This document shows, piece after piece, positions 30,001-42,000 of a stretch of 64,000 nt of DNA. The stretch is taken from NCBI GenBank assembly GCA_963680875.1, contig OY804579.1, positions 49,254,536 to 49,318,535 of the forward strand, in the 5' to 3' direction. Numbering within the stretch: the stretch's first letter is position 1; every line of letters begins with the position of its first letter. The DNA is from Bathymodiolus brooksi. Lineage: Eukaryota > Mollusca > Bivalvia > Mytilida > Modiolidae. A model generated the notes under the pieces. It ran no database searches. It saw only the letters and a list, made by a program, of their open reading frames with translations, and was not told where the DNA came from. A program made the translations under genes and the position numbers.

Positions 30001-33000
30001 TAAACCAAAAATCTGCCTAAGCCAGACAGACGTTACAGTCCCATCTACTGAACCCTAAGTAAACCGAAAACCTGCCTAAGCCAGACAGACTCTACAGTCC
30101 TATCTACTGAACCCTGAGTAAACCAAAAACCTGCCTAAGCCAGACAGACTTTACAGTCCTATCTACTGAACCCTGAGTAAACCTAAAACCTGCCTAAGCC
30201 AGACAGACTTTACATTCCTATCTACTGAACCCTTAGTCCTATCTACTGAACCCTGAGTAAACCAAAAACCTGCCTAAGCCAGACAGACTCTACAGTCCTA
30301 TCTACTGAACCCTGAGTAAACCAAAAACCTGCCTAAGCCAGACAGACTTTACAGTCCTATCTACTGAACCCTGAGTAAACCTAAAACCTGCCTAAGCCAG
30401 ACAGACTTTACATTCCTATCTACTGAACCCTTAGTCCTATCTACTGAACCCTGAGTAAACCAAAAACCTGCCTAAGCCAGAGAGACTTTACAGTCCCATC
30501 TACTGAACCCTAAGTAAACCGAAAACCTGCCTAAGCCAGACAGACTCTACAGTCCTATCTACTGAACCCTGAGTAAACCAAAAACCTGCCTAAGCCAGAC
30601 AGACTTTACAGTCCTATCTACTGAACCCTGAGTAAACCAAAAACCTGCCTAAGCCAGACAGACTTTACAGTGCTATCTACTGAACTCTGAGTAAACCAAA
30701 AACCTGCCTAAACCAGACAGACTTTACAGTCCCATATACTGAACCCTGAGTAGACCAAAAACCTGCCTAAGCCAGACAGACTTTACATTCCTATCTACTG
30801 AACCCTGAGTAAACCAAAAACCTGCCTAAGCCAGACAGACTTTACAGTCCTATCTATGGAACCCTGAGTAAACCAAAAACCTGCCTAAGCCAGACAGACT
30901 TTACAGTCATATCTACTGAACCCTTAGTAAACCAAAAACCTGCCTAAGCCAGACAGACTTTACAGTCCTTTCTACTGAACCCTGAGTAAACCAAAAACCT
31001 GCCTAAGCCAGACAGACTTTGCAGTCCTATCTACTGAACCCTGAGTAAACCAAAAACCTGCCTAAGCCAGAGAGACTTTACAGTCCTATCTACTGAACCC
31101 TGAGTAAACCAAAAACCTGCCTAAGCCAGACAGACGTTACAGTCCTATCTACTGAACCCTGAGTAAACCAAAAACCTGCCTTAGCCAGACAGACTTTACA
31201 GTCCCATCTACTGAACCCTGAGTAAACCAAAACCCTGCCTAAGCCAGACAGACTGTACAGTCCTATCTACTGAACCCTGAGTAAACCAAAAACCTGCCTA
31301 AGCCAGACAGACTTTACAGTCCTATCTACTAAACCCTGAGTAAACCAAAAACCCGCCTAAGCCAGACAGACTTTACAGTCCTATCTACTTAACCCTGAGT
31401 AAACCAAAAACCTGCCTAAGCCAGACAGACTTTACAGTCCTATCTACTGAACCCTGAGTAAACCAAAAACCTGCCTAAGCCAGACAGACTTTACAGTCCC
31501 ATATACTGAACCCTGAGTAGACCAAAAACCTGCCTAAGCCAGACAGACTTTACATTCCTATCTACTGAACCCTTAGTCCTATCTACTGAACCCTGAGTAA
31601 ACCAAAAACCTGCCTAAGCCAGACAGACTTTACAGTCCCATCTACTGAACCCTAAGTAAACCGAAAACCTGCCTAAGCCAGACAGACTCTACAGTCCTAT
31701 CTACTGAACCCTGAGTAAACCAAAAACCTGCCTAAGCCAGACAGACTTAACAGTCCTATCTATTGAACCCTGAGTAAACCAAAAACCTGCCTAAGCCAGA
31801 CAGACTTTACAGTCCCATCTACTGAACCTTGAGTAAACCAAAAACCTGCCTAAGCCAGACAGACTTTACAGTCCTATCTACTGAACCCTGAGTAAACCAA
31901 AAACCTGCCTAAGCCAGACAGACTTTACAGTCCTATCTACTGAACCCTGAGTAAACCAAAAACCTGCCTAAGCCAGACAGACTTTACAGTTCTATCTACT
32001 GAACCCTTAGTAAACCAAAAACCTGCCTAAGCCAGACAGACTTTACAGTCCTATCTACTGAACCCTGAGTAAACCAAAAACCTGCCTAAGCCAGACAGAC
32101 TTTACAGTCCTTTCTACTGAACCCTGAGTAAACCAAAAACCTGCCTAAGCCAGACAGACTTTGCAGTCCTATCTACTGAACCCTGAGTAAACCAAAAACC
32201 TGCCTAAGCCAGACAGACTTTACAGTCCTATCTACTGAACCCTTGGTAAACCAAAAACCTGCCTAAGCCAGACAGACTTTACAGTCCTATCTACTGAACC
32301 CTGAGTAAACCAAAAACCTGCCTAAGCCAGACAGACTTTACAGTTCTATCTACTGAACCCTTAGTAAACCAAAAACCTGCCTAAGCCAGACAGACTTTAC
32401 AGTCCTATCTACTGAACCCTGAGTAAACCAAAAACCTGCCTAAGCCAGACAGACTTTACAGTCCTTTCTACTGAACCCTGAGTAAACCAAAAACCTGCCT
32501 AAGCCAGACAGACTTTGCAGTCCTATCTACTGAACCCTGAGTAAACCAAAAACCTGCCTAAGCCAGACAGACTTTACAGTCCTATCTACTGAACCCTTGG
32601 TAAACCAAAAACCTGCCTAAGCTAGACAGACGTTACAGTCCTATCTACTGAACCCTGAGTAAACCAAAAACCTGCCTAAGCCAGACAGACTTTACAGTCC
32701 CATCTACTGAACCTTGAGTAAACCAAAAACCTGCCTAAGCCAGACAGACTTTACAGTCCTATCTACTGAACCCTGAGTAAACCAAAAACCTGCCTAAGCC
32801 AGACAGACTTTACAGTCCTATCTACTGAACCCTGAGTAAACCAAAAACCTGCCTAAGCCAGACAGACTTTACAATTCTATCTACTGAACCCTGAGTAAAC
32901 CAAAAACCTGCCTAAGCCAGACAGACTTTACAGTCCTATCTACTGAACCCTGAGTAAACCAAAAACCTGCCTAAGCCAGACAGACTTTACAGTCCTTTCT

Positions 33001-36000
33001 ACTGAACCCTGAGTAAACCAAAAACCTGCCTAAGCCAGACAGACTTTTCAGTCCTATCTACTGAACCCTGAGTAAACCAAAAACCTGCCTAAGCCAGACA
33101 GACTTTACAGTCCTATCTACTGAACCCTGGGTAAACCAAAAATCTGCCTAAGCCAGACAGACGTTACAGTCCCATCTACTGAACCCTAAGTAAACCGAAA
33201 ACCTGCCTAAGCCAGACAGACTCTACAGTCCTATCTACTGAACCCTGAGTAAACCAAAAACCTGCCTAAGCCAGACAGACTTTACAGTCCTATCTACTGA
33301 ACCCTGAGTAAACCTAAAACCTGCCTAAGCCAGACAGACTTTACATTCCTATCTACTGAACCCTTAGTCCTATCTACTGAACCCTGAGTAAACCAAAAAC
33401 CTGCCTAAGCCAGACAGACTCTACAGTCCTATCTACTGAACCCTGAGTAAACCAAAAACCTGCCTAAGCCAGACAGACTTTACAGTCCTATCTACTGAAC
33501 CCTGAGTAAACCTAAAACCTGCCTAAGCCAGACAGACTTTACATTCCTATCTACTGAACCCTTAGTCCTATCTACTGAACCCTGAGTAAACCAAAAACCT
33601 GCCTAAGCCAGAGAGACTTTACAGTCCCATCTACTGAACCCTAAGTAAACCGAAAACCTGCCTAAGCCAGACAGACTCTACAGTCCTATCTACTGAACCC
33701 TGAGTAAACCAAAAACCTGCCTAAGCCAGACAGACTTTACAGTCCTATCTACTGAACCCTGAGTAAACCTAAAACCTGCCTAAGCCAGATAGACTTTACA
33801 ATCCTATCTACTGAACCCTGAATAAACCAAAAACTTGCCTAAGCCAAACAGACTTTACAGTCCTATCTACTGAACCCTGAGTAAACCAAAAACATGCCTA
33901 AGCCAGACAGACGTTACAGTCCTATCTACTGAACCCTGAGTAAACCAAAAACCTGCCTAAGCCAGACAGACTTTACAGTGCTATCTACTGAACTCTGAGT
34001 AAACCAAAAACCTGCCTAAACCAGACAGACTTAACAGTCCTATCTATTGAACCCTGAGTAAACCAAAAACCTGCCTAAGCCAGACAGACTTTACAGTCCC
34101 ATCTACTGAACCTTGAGTAAACCAAAAACCTGCCTAAGCCAGACAGACTTTACAGTCCTATCTACTGAACCCTGAGTAAACCAAAAACCTGCCTAAGCCA
34201 GACAGACTTTACAGTCCTATCTACTGAACCCTGAGTAAACCAAAAACCTGCCTAAGCCAGACAGACTTTACAGTTCTATCTACTGAACCCTGAGTAAACC
34301 AAAAACCTGCCTAAGCCATACAGACTTTACAGTCCTATCTACTGAACCCTGAGTAAACCAAAAACCTGCCTAAGCCAGACAGACTTTACAGTCCTTTCTA
34401 CTGAACCCTGAGTAAACCAAAACCCTGCATAAGCCAGACAGACTTTACAGTCCTATCTACTGAACCCTTGGTAAACCAAAAACCTGCCTAAGCCAGACAG
34501 ACGTTACAGTCCTATATACTGAACCCTGAGTAAACCAAAAACCTGCCTAAGCCAGACAGACTTTACAGTCCTATCTACTGAACCCTGAGTAAACCAAAAA
34601 CCTGCCTAAGCCAGACAGACTTTACAGTCCTATCTACTGAACCCTGAGTAAACCAAAAACCTGCCTAAGCCAGACAGACTTTACAGTTCTATGTACTGAA
34701 CCCTGAGTAAACCAAAAACCTGCCTAAGCCAGACAGACTTTACAGTCGTATCTACTGAACCCTGAGTAAACCAAAAACCTGCCTAAGCCAGACAGACTTT
34801 ACAGTCCTTTCTACTGAACCCTGAGTAAACCAAAAACCTGCCTAAGCCAGACAGACTTTGCAGTCCTATCTACTGAACCCTGAGTAAACCAAAAACCTGC
34901 CTAAGCCAGACAGACTTTACAGTCCTATCTACTGAACCCTGGGTAAACCAAAAATCTGCCTAAGCCAGACAGACGTTACAGTCCTATCTACTGAACCCTG
35001 AGTAAACCAAAAACCTGCCTAAGCCAGACAGACTTTACAGTCCTATCTACTGAACCCTGAGTAAACCAAAAACCCGCCTAAGCCAGACAGACTTTACAGT
35101 CCTATCTACTGAACTCTGAGTAAACCAAAAACCTGCCTAAGCCAGACAGACTTTACAGTCCTATCTACTGAACCCTGAGTAAACCAAAAACCTGCCTAAG
35201 CCAGACAGACTTTACAGTCCTATCTACTGAACCCTGAGTAAACCAAAAACCTGCCTAAGCCAGACAGACTTTACAGTCCTATCTACTGAACCCTGAGTAA
35301 ACCGAAAACCTGCCTAAACCAGACAGACTATACACTCCCATCTACTGAACCCTGAGTAAACCGAAAACCTGCCTAAGCCAAACAGACTTTACAGTCCTAT
35401 CTACTGAATCCTGAGTAAACCAAAAACCTGCCTAAGCCAGACAAACTCTATAGTCATATCTACTGAACCCTGAGTAAACCGAAAACCTGCCTAAGCCAGA
35501 CAGACTTTACAGTCATATCTACTGAATCCTGAATAAACCAAAAACCTGCCTAAACCAGACAGACTTTACTCTCCCATCTACTGAACCCTTAGTAAACCGA
35601 AAACCTGCCTAAGCCAGACAGACGTTACAGTCCTATCTACTGAACCCTGAGTAAACCAAAAACCTGCCTAAGCCAGACAGACTTTACAGTCCCATCTAAT
35701 GAACCCTGAGTAAACCAAAAACCTGCCTAAGCCATACAGACTTTACAGTTCTATCTACTGAACCCTGAGTAAACCAAAAACCTGCCTAAGCCAGACAGAC
35801 TTTACAGTCCCATCTACTGAACCCTGAGTAAACCGAAAACCTGCCTAAACCAGACAGACTTTACAGTCCTATCTACTGAACCCTGAGTAAACCGAAAACC
35901 TGCCTAAACCAGAGATACTTTACAGTCCTATCTACTAAATATCTATGTAATTTGAACCTGTGTAAACCAAACACCTGTCTAAACTGAACAAATTCTTCAG

Positions 36001-39000
36001 TCCCAAGGGGGGTCGGTTTAGACGGGTTTTACTGTAATATGGAATTAATTACTTTTTCGTTATCCAATTTTTCCATGATCAATGAAACAAATAGCTTATA
36101 GTTTGTTCATCTGTGATTAGAGCATATTCAGTGAAATATAGGATAATACATAAACGATCATGAAATGAAAACGTATATATGTAAATATAATGTAGTGCGC
36201 CTGGCGCGTTTCTGGAAAAACCTTCATTAGGCGCGCTTATAGTCAAAAGAGTGGAAAGTCAAATCCTTTAAAAGTGAGCAAGAAAACCAAAATAGGATAG
36301 CTAAAATCTGCTAATGTTACCTATGCTTTAGGATTCTAATAAATTACATTATTTAGGAATTACAATAAAGATTAATAAACAGATACAGAACAAGCGCAGA
36401 ACTATAAAGAAAAACGATTAAACTAAAGGGTTGAATATAACTATACTAGTTTAGCGGCTTAATTGTATGTAATGTTCATTGTTACATTGTATGTCTGGAA
36501 ATCAAGGGATTAATAGGAAATCAGACATTAGCAAATAAAATGGCATAACATGCACAGTTTACCGAATGTCTTGGCTATTTAGTTATATATCGATTATCAA
36601 TTTCGGGGATTTTTTCCTTTTCCTTTGTATGTTTGCACTGTTGTTTTTTTAACCCTTTTCTGTGTGGTGAAATATAAATTTAACATAGAAACAGAAGTTC
36701 ATAATTTTTTTAATAATGATAGAAAGAGAAAATATGAAAGTCTATTTATTTACATTAGATTAATTATTCTAGAAAAATGTGCCCATCTTTTTCAAAAGAA
36801 AAGTTTGAAGATAACAAAGGAAACATCGGGAGGCATGGAAATAGTATTTGACACCAGTTTACGCAAATGAATACAATAACATGAACTTTCCTGCGAAATA
36901 AATGGGAGTACAAACATATCGAATGTCGTTTTACGCGGATTTCATTTCGGAACTAAAAACGCAAACGAGCAAAATGATCACGAATCCCACTATAAATCGT
37001 GTGCTAACTCCTGTTTTCCACAAGGAAAGTAGTTCCTGCTCCGATAGTGACACCGATGCTATTAATCTAAGCAACATTCGGTAATAAATCAGGACATAGG
37101 AAGGGACCGGATCTTGACATTGGTATTCCGTATTGGCTACTAAGGTCATTATGGCGATCGTAAAACATTCCTCATGATGAATTCTACATAACCATTAGCA
37201 ACTTTAGATCCAGTTGTTTCACTGATTTGCTAGCGGCAACTTAACCCTCTATCATGAAAATCCTGATAGAATCCACACACTCTGGAATATCATGTCAATA
37301 AAGAAACACGAAGGACATCATTTTGTAATCAAACTTGCAACAGATCTTTCTGTCCTGAAACAAGAATAAACTATTAAATGATTGAACACTCACAATTGTT
37401 GATTATGCTATTTATAGGATACACAAAAATATCTATATTTATAGTTAGCAAGTCATATTTTTATCTCACCTTTTGTATGCCATCAGTAAGGTTACGTACA
37501 CCAGTGTCGGCATCAGAACCTCCCAAGATGAAACTGATGTTTGAGGAAGTACCCGACCCTACTCGCAGCCCTGTCTGTACAGATATCATATAGAAATAAG
37601 TATCAAGGAAATCATTGTCAGACAAAAATGTTGGAATGCACTGAAAAAAAAATGTAAATGTTAGTTTAAACATATTTTATTAATCAATAAATATAGTACA
37701 ATAAGATAAATTTCAATATGGTATAATACAAGTAAATAAAGGGATTCTAAAACAAGTTTAGAAACTTATATTAATTCGCTTCCCTGGTATATCTCTTTAC
37801 AATAATCAAACTGGTCTCGAAGTTTATACAATTTCAAATTTTAAATTATAAAAAACAATATTATTCTGAATAGATATAAATGTGAAAATTTGCAAATAGA
37901 TAGAAGAACTAAGCGGTGAAAGAGAGGTGAATCGCTTACTACAGATAATAAATTTTTGAACTGCTAAAAATAATTCGACATTTTGATTGAGTGCAAGTTT
38001 GGGTGATCCAAGAAGAAGTATTTCTGTTGTCAGGTTTATGGGTACATTAATAGAATTTATGTACATTCGCCTTTGCGCAGTGTATCTCAAACAGTGAAAT
38101 AAGTAGTGGGTAGTAGATTCAGTTGAACCACAAATACAGTTAGGCGAGTCGACAATGTTCTTACGGTATAAATGTTGGTTTAAAGAGGAACACTGCATTC
38201 GTAATGAAGGATTTGTCCAAGGCGACTACCAGTATAATATTAAAATGGTTTTGAAGAAATATTTGAATTTAGAGAATACTTCAAGGCTTGAATGGATTGA
38301 CTTAGTCTAATATTATCTGGTTGTAAGTTGTTGGCTCTATTTCTTTAGATAACTATTTAAGAACTTCTTTTGTGACTAGAATTATTCATTCTGAGCTACA
38401 AATTTGAACAATTAATTGTTTTGTCACCTAGATCTGTTTTCATGATAAAAGTTTGTTAATTAAAAAGAAAGCTTTTATCTTTAAAGTCTATTTATATTTT
38501 AACCTTCAGGAGCACCTGGGTAAACCCATTGCTTTTTGATTGAATCCGTGTTGCTCATTTGGTTTAGTTTTCTCTGTTGTGTGTGTTTGTTGGTGTGTTT
38601 GACTTCGTCATGTGTCTTGTGTGCTCAATGTTGTGTATGTCTCTGGATTGTCCATTCTTGATTGTCCGTTCTACTTTCTCTAACGTTTACTTATATCTAG
38701 GAATATGTTGTCATGTGCTTAAAATTGAGCACATTGTTTGTAGCTAATGATTGATAATAATAATGTCAAAAATTGGTGTATAGTTATAAATGGTGAGTTT
38801 TTTTTTACCAATAAACTATCTGTTCTATTTATTTGAATTGATTAAGATAAGATTTATTTTGTCTTCTCGATTGAGTCGGTTCTTTGGATAGTTCAGGTAA
38901 ATAGTTTGTTCCGTTCGTATCAACCTTATGATTATTGTGTTCACTGTTAATTCGTCTACTTCGAGGTAAAGCATTGATCCGGTCAACTTCGACATAGCGA

Positions 39001-42000
39001 GGTTAAACCTTAAACCCCGAAGTACAGCTACATGCCACAAAACAAATTTATATGCATGGATAGTATTGAAATAAACTTTAAGAAGGCATTTTGGTTCCAT
39101 GCTTTATACGGATTATCTCCCGTTTTTGCCTAATTTTTTTAACCGCCCTACCTGATGACTTTCACTGTTATCAAATCTACGAAGAATACATGCTAGAATC
39201 ACATAGAGAACCACTACTGCAATTAGAGTACCATATACAGCGGCATTCGTAATATCAAACTTGGCCCAAACTGTATGAAAATCAATCATATTTGGAATGG
39301 CAAACGTTGATGCAAACAGTGAACCTGCTCCTGGTAAACAGCGACATGCTGTCTCATTCAGAGTAGAGAATGATAGAACCTGAAATATATATTAAATGCA
39401 ATGTTGTGGTGCAGTATAGGTAGAGGTTATCGCGATATCAACATCTTTTTGTGTTGAAAATATTAAATGTGTTTGTCCTGCAATTGTTTGATTGTGAGTA
39501 CTAATAAAGGGGGTCAAATGAACTAGAACGACAGAAATAAACGGCAACAGTATAAATGCTGACATCACAGATGACACCATTGAAAACGATTAGAACGACA
39601 CTTGTTTGTTATTTTCAGACAATTTGACAGGTGTTTTGGACTTTTTGATATCGCAGGATAAACACAATATTCTCTTTTCTACCAGTTTCTAAGGCTCGTA
39701 CAGATAAGCTATATATTTTCCGATAATCGACGTATATTGTATATATTCACCATGGTCCTGTATGAATACATGAAGTCCCACAAGAATGATGTCCAAGACT
39801 TGTCCGAAAATACCAAAGTAAAAAAAAAATGAAAATTTTATCGCATTATTTCCATAGACAATGAAGGATGTCAGAAAATATATAAACAAAGTATACACCA
39901 TTGCATTGTAATTGCATACCGTACATCCATTTGGATCCCACGTTTCCCTATTAGGATCGTAGACTCTACAACCTGTAGTTACTATGACAACACTTATATT
40001 CGCGGTTGCAAGATCTGGAGAGGCATTGGTAATGTTGTCAGTGCTTCGTCGTCTCCTGGATAGTAATGTGACATTCCCAGATTTCTCTTCCCCTACAATA
40101 GTCAATTGATGGATTACTGTTTGATACTCATATTAGCTATATATCAGCTATATGGTAGGTATAAAACCAGATTCACACTATGTTTCAAATTTTATTACCA
40201 CGTTTGTCGTCAAGGGGAAAGTATACAAGTTAAATATCCAAATGTGTGAAGAACTATACATACAAACATCACTATATGTGGATCTATGTAATCAATTATA
40301 CATACTACCGTATGTTGCACTTTGCACAGTAATCATACAATGATTGATTGTCGAAAACCGACGGCTGATCACACTCCAATACTATCCACTCCCCATTCGT
40401 GGGTCAACTGACAAGAGAATTCCCAGGACCCATGATCTATTTTTGCAAGGCGTGTAGGCCCTTTGGTTTACTTGCTCCCAAAACTTTAAAAAAAATATTT
40501 GGTCTTCCAAGACTTTGAGCGTTCCTGATGAAGGTTATTCCAGACACACGTCGTGCGTACTAAATTAGATATCTACGTTTTTATAACATTTTGATTATTT
40601 CCCACTATCGTTTTACAGCCAATCAATTCACAGTTTCTTAAAAGAGCATGGATTCCTGACAAATTAAAATAATAAAATGAGAGGATTGAATCGCTAATAC
40701 CTGTGAGTTATCAACGATGATTGCTTTATAGACTAGTCAAATCGTGTCTTTCATAATGTGTCCAGTCCGTCTAATAAGAGTGATGTTATGTTGTTACTGA
40801 AACCATTAACTACAGATAAGTTACGGAACAAAGCTGAAACGACTATTTTCATATGAATTGATCCACTCGTGATGAGTACAGAGTATCGCAGCGTGATTAG
40901 CCGTGTGTTACCGACGATTACAATGATTATAACAAAATAAAAGGGCATATTATGTAATTAAAACTTCTAAAACAATATATAAAAAATGAGATTCGATAAC
41001 CTTCTAACACCTTCACATTGGACAAAACATTACAATTTTCATTAAGACAGATACTCTAATTTATTACCTGCTATAGGTTTCATTGCTATGTAAACATCCC
41101 CTTTCTGTAAGACACCAGACGGTATGAACACTTTAAATCCATATGTTTCCCAGTCTGTAGATTTTATAACTGTAGCAAAATCGTTCACAGTTTCCGTTGG
41201 AATAGTTTCGGACCTTGCGTAGAATGAAAATAATTGGACAAAATCAACATTATCTAGGTCAATTCCTGTAGGTTTTATATATGTAATCAAACCGTCGTTA
41301 GAATCTGTCATCTTACATTTAAAGTACATAAATGATATCGATCCACCCTCAACGTAAATTGGTTCATAGTTCTTAAAATAAGATACTGCTTCGTTACTAA
41401 TAGTCATTGTAAGTGGGAATTCTATGAGTTTGTCATCACCATCAAGTGCTTCAATTTTTATGATACTGCCTTTTATGGCCTTTGCACCATTGACATGTAG
41501 TAATGGTGATTTCTTGAAAGTTGCAACCTGAAATTTGTAACATACTGAATTCTGAAAGTAACCAGTAAAATTGTATATGCTATTTTTGGAATGATAAAGC
41601 GTTTAAACGATCAATAACCTTCGACAACTGGTGAAGGTAAGTGGAAAATACTTACATGACAGCAGCATTTTACTAAGATTGGAAGTTTCGGCCAATAAGA
41701 CTATCGTTATCCTGCAACTTTTTTTGATGCGCTGTGCCAAGTCAGGAAAGGATCGGTCATGTATATGTATTAAAGGTATATATTTTTGCCGCCGTTTTTA
41801 CTATTACATTTAGGAACCGTTCCGAAAACAGTCTCATTTTTTGCTTTGTTTTTCATTTTATCAGAGGGTTTCATTTTTTGCCATCTCGATATAAAAATAG
41901 AACAGATATTTGTATGATTTAAAAATCATTTGTCATATACCTCCAAAATCAAACACGTCTTCCCCTTCTTAAATAAGGTTAATTGTCCAAATAAATGTAA

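Larger units (their letters stand above)
366..35940. repeat. 59-bp satellite array, about 600 monomers
   Basis: The monomer is GAACCCTGAGTAAACC, AAAAACCTGCCTAAGCC, AGACAGACTTTACAGTCC, TATCTACT (59 bp). The period is visible as a one-base shift per 60-base line. Most monomers differ from the consensus at only a few sites. Recurrent variants (taaAcc for taaGcc, Gttacag, gagAGAc, cataTact, gaGccctgag) are shared between distant positions. Nested higher-order repeats show shifts of 1417 bp (494 to 1911), 1593 and 1652 bp (4375, 5968, 7620), 3533-3534 bp (8697 to 12231), 7492 bp (16281 to 23773), 9877 bp (20871 to 30748) and 13560 bp (8697 to 22257). The edges, especially 35290-35940, are the most diverged, as expected under unequal exchange. 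It is non-coding. Confidence 0.97.
341..36034. mobile_element. pogo/Tc1-mariner-type non-autonomous element carrying a 35-kb satellite
   Basis: The left end reads CAGTTAAACCTGTCTAAACC then GAACC. The complement of the right end reads CAGTAAAACCCGTCTAAACC then GACCC, so 22 of 25 bases agree. TA flanks both ends (339-340 and 36035-36036), the target duplication of Tc1/mariner/pogo elements. CAGTAAAACC-type termini are typical of pogo-like elements such as Emigrant/Lemi1; that comparison is from memory. No transposase is present and the interior is wholly tandem repeat. This is a MITE whose subterminal sequence was amplified, or less likely a satellite later bracketed by chance. No reading frame of 60 codons exists anywhere in it. 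Confidence 0.75.

Noticed and set aside
366..35940. Regular repeats that could be mistaken for a CRISPR array
   Set aside because: Monomers abut with no unique spacers, the period is 59 bp throughout, the context is a eukaryotic intron, and no cas genes exist.
36625..36870. 81-codon plus-strand open frame
   Set aside because: Lysine- and phenylalanine-rich translation of AT-rich DNA with no recognisable domain or context.
36931..37149. Minus-strand open frame as continuation of the PLAT domain
   Set aside because: It has no PLAT strands and no matching splice sites; a clear PLAT continuation in the right phase exists at 1-77.
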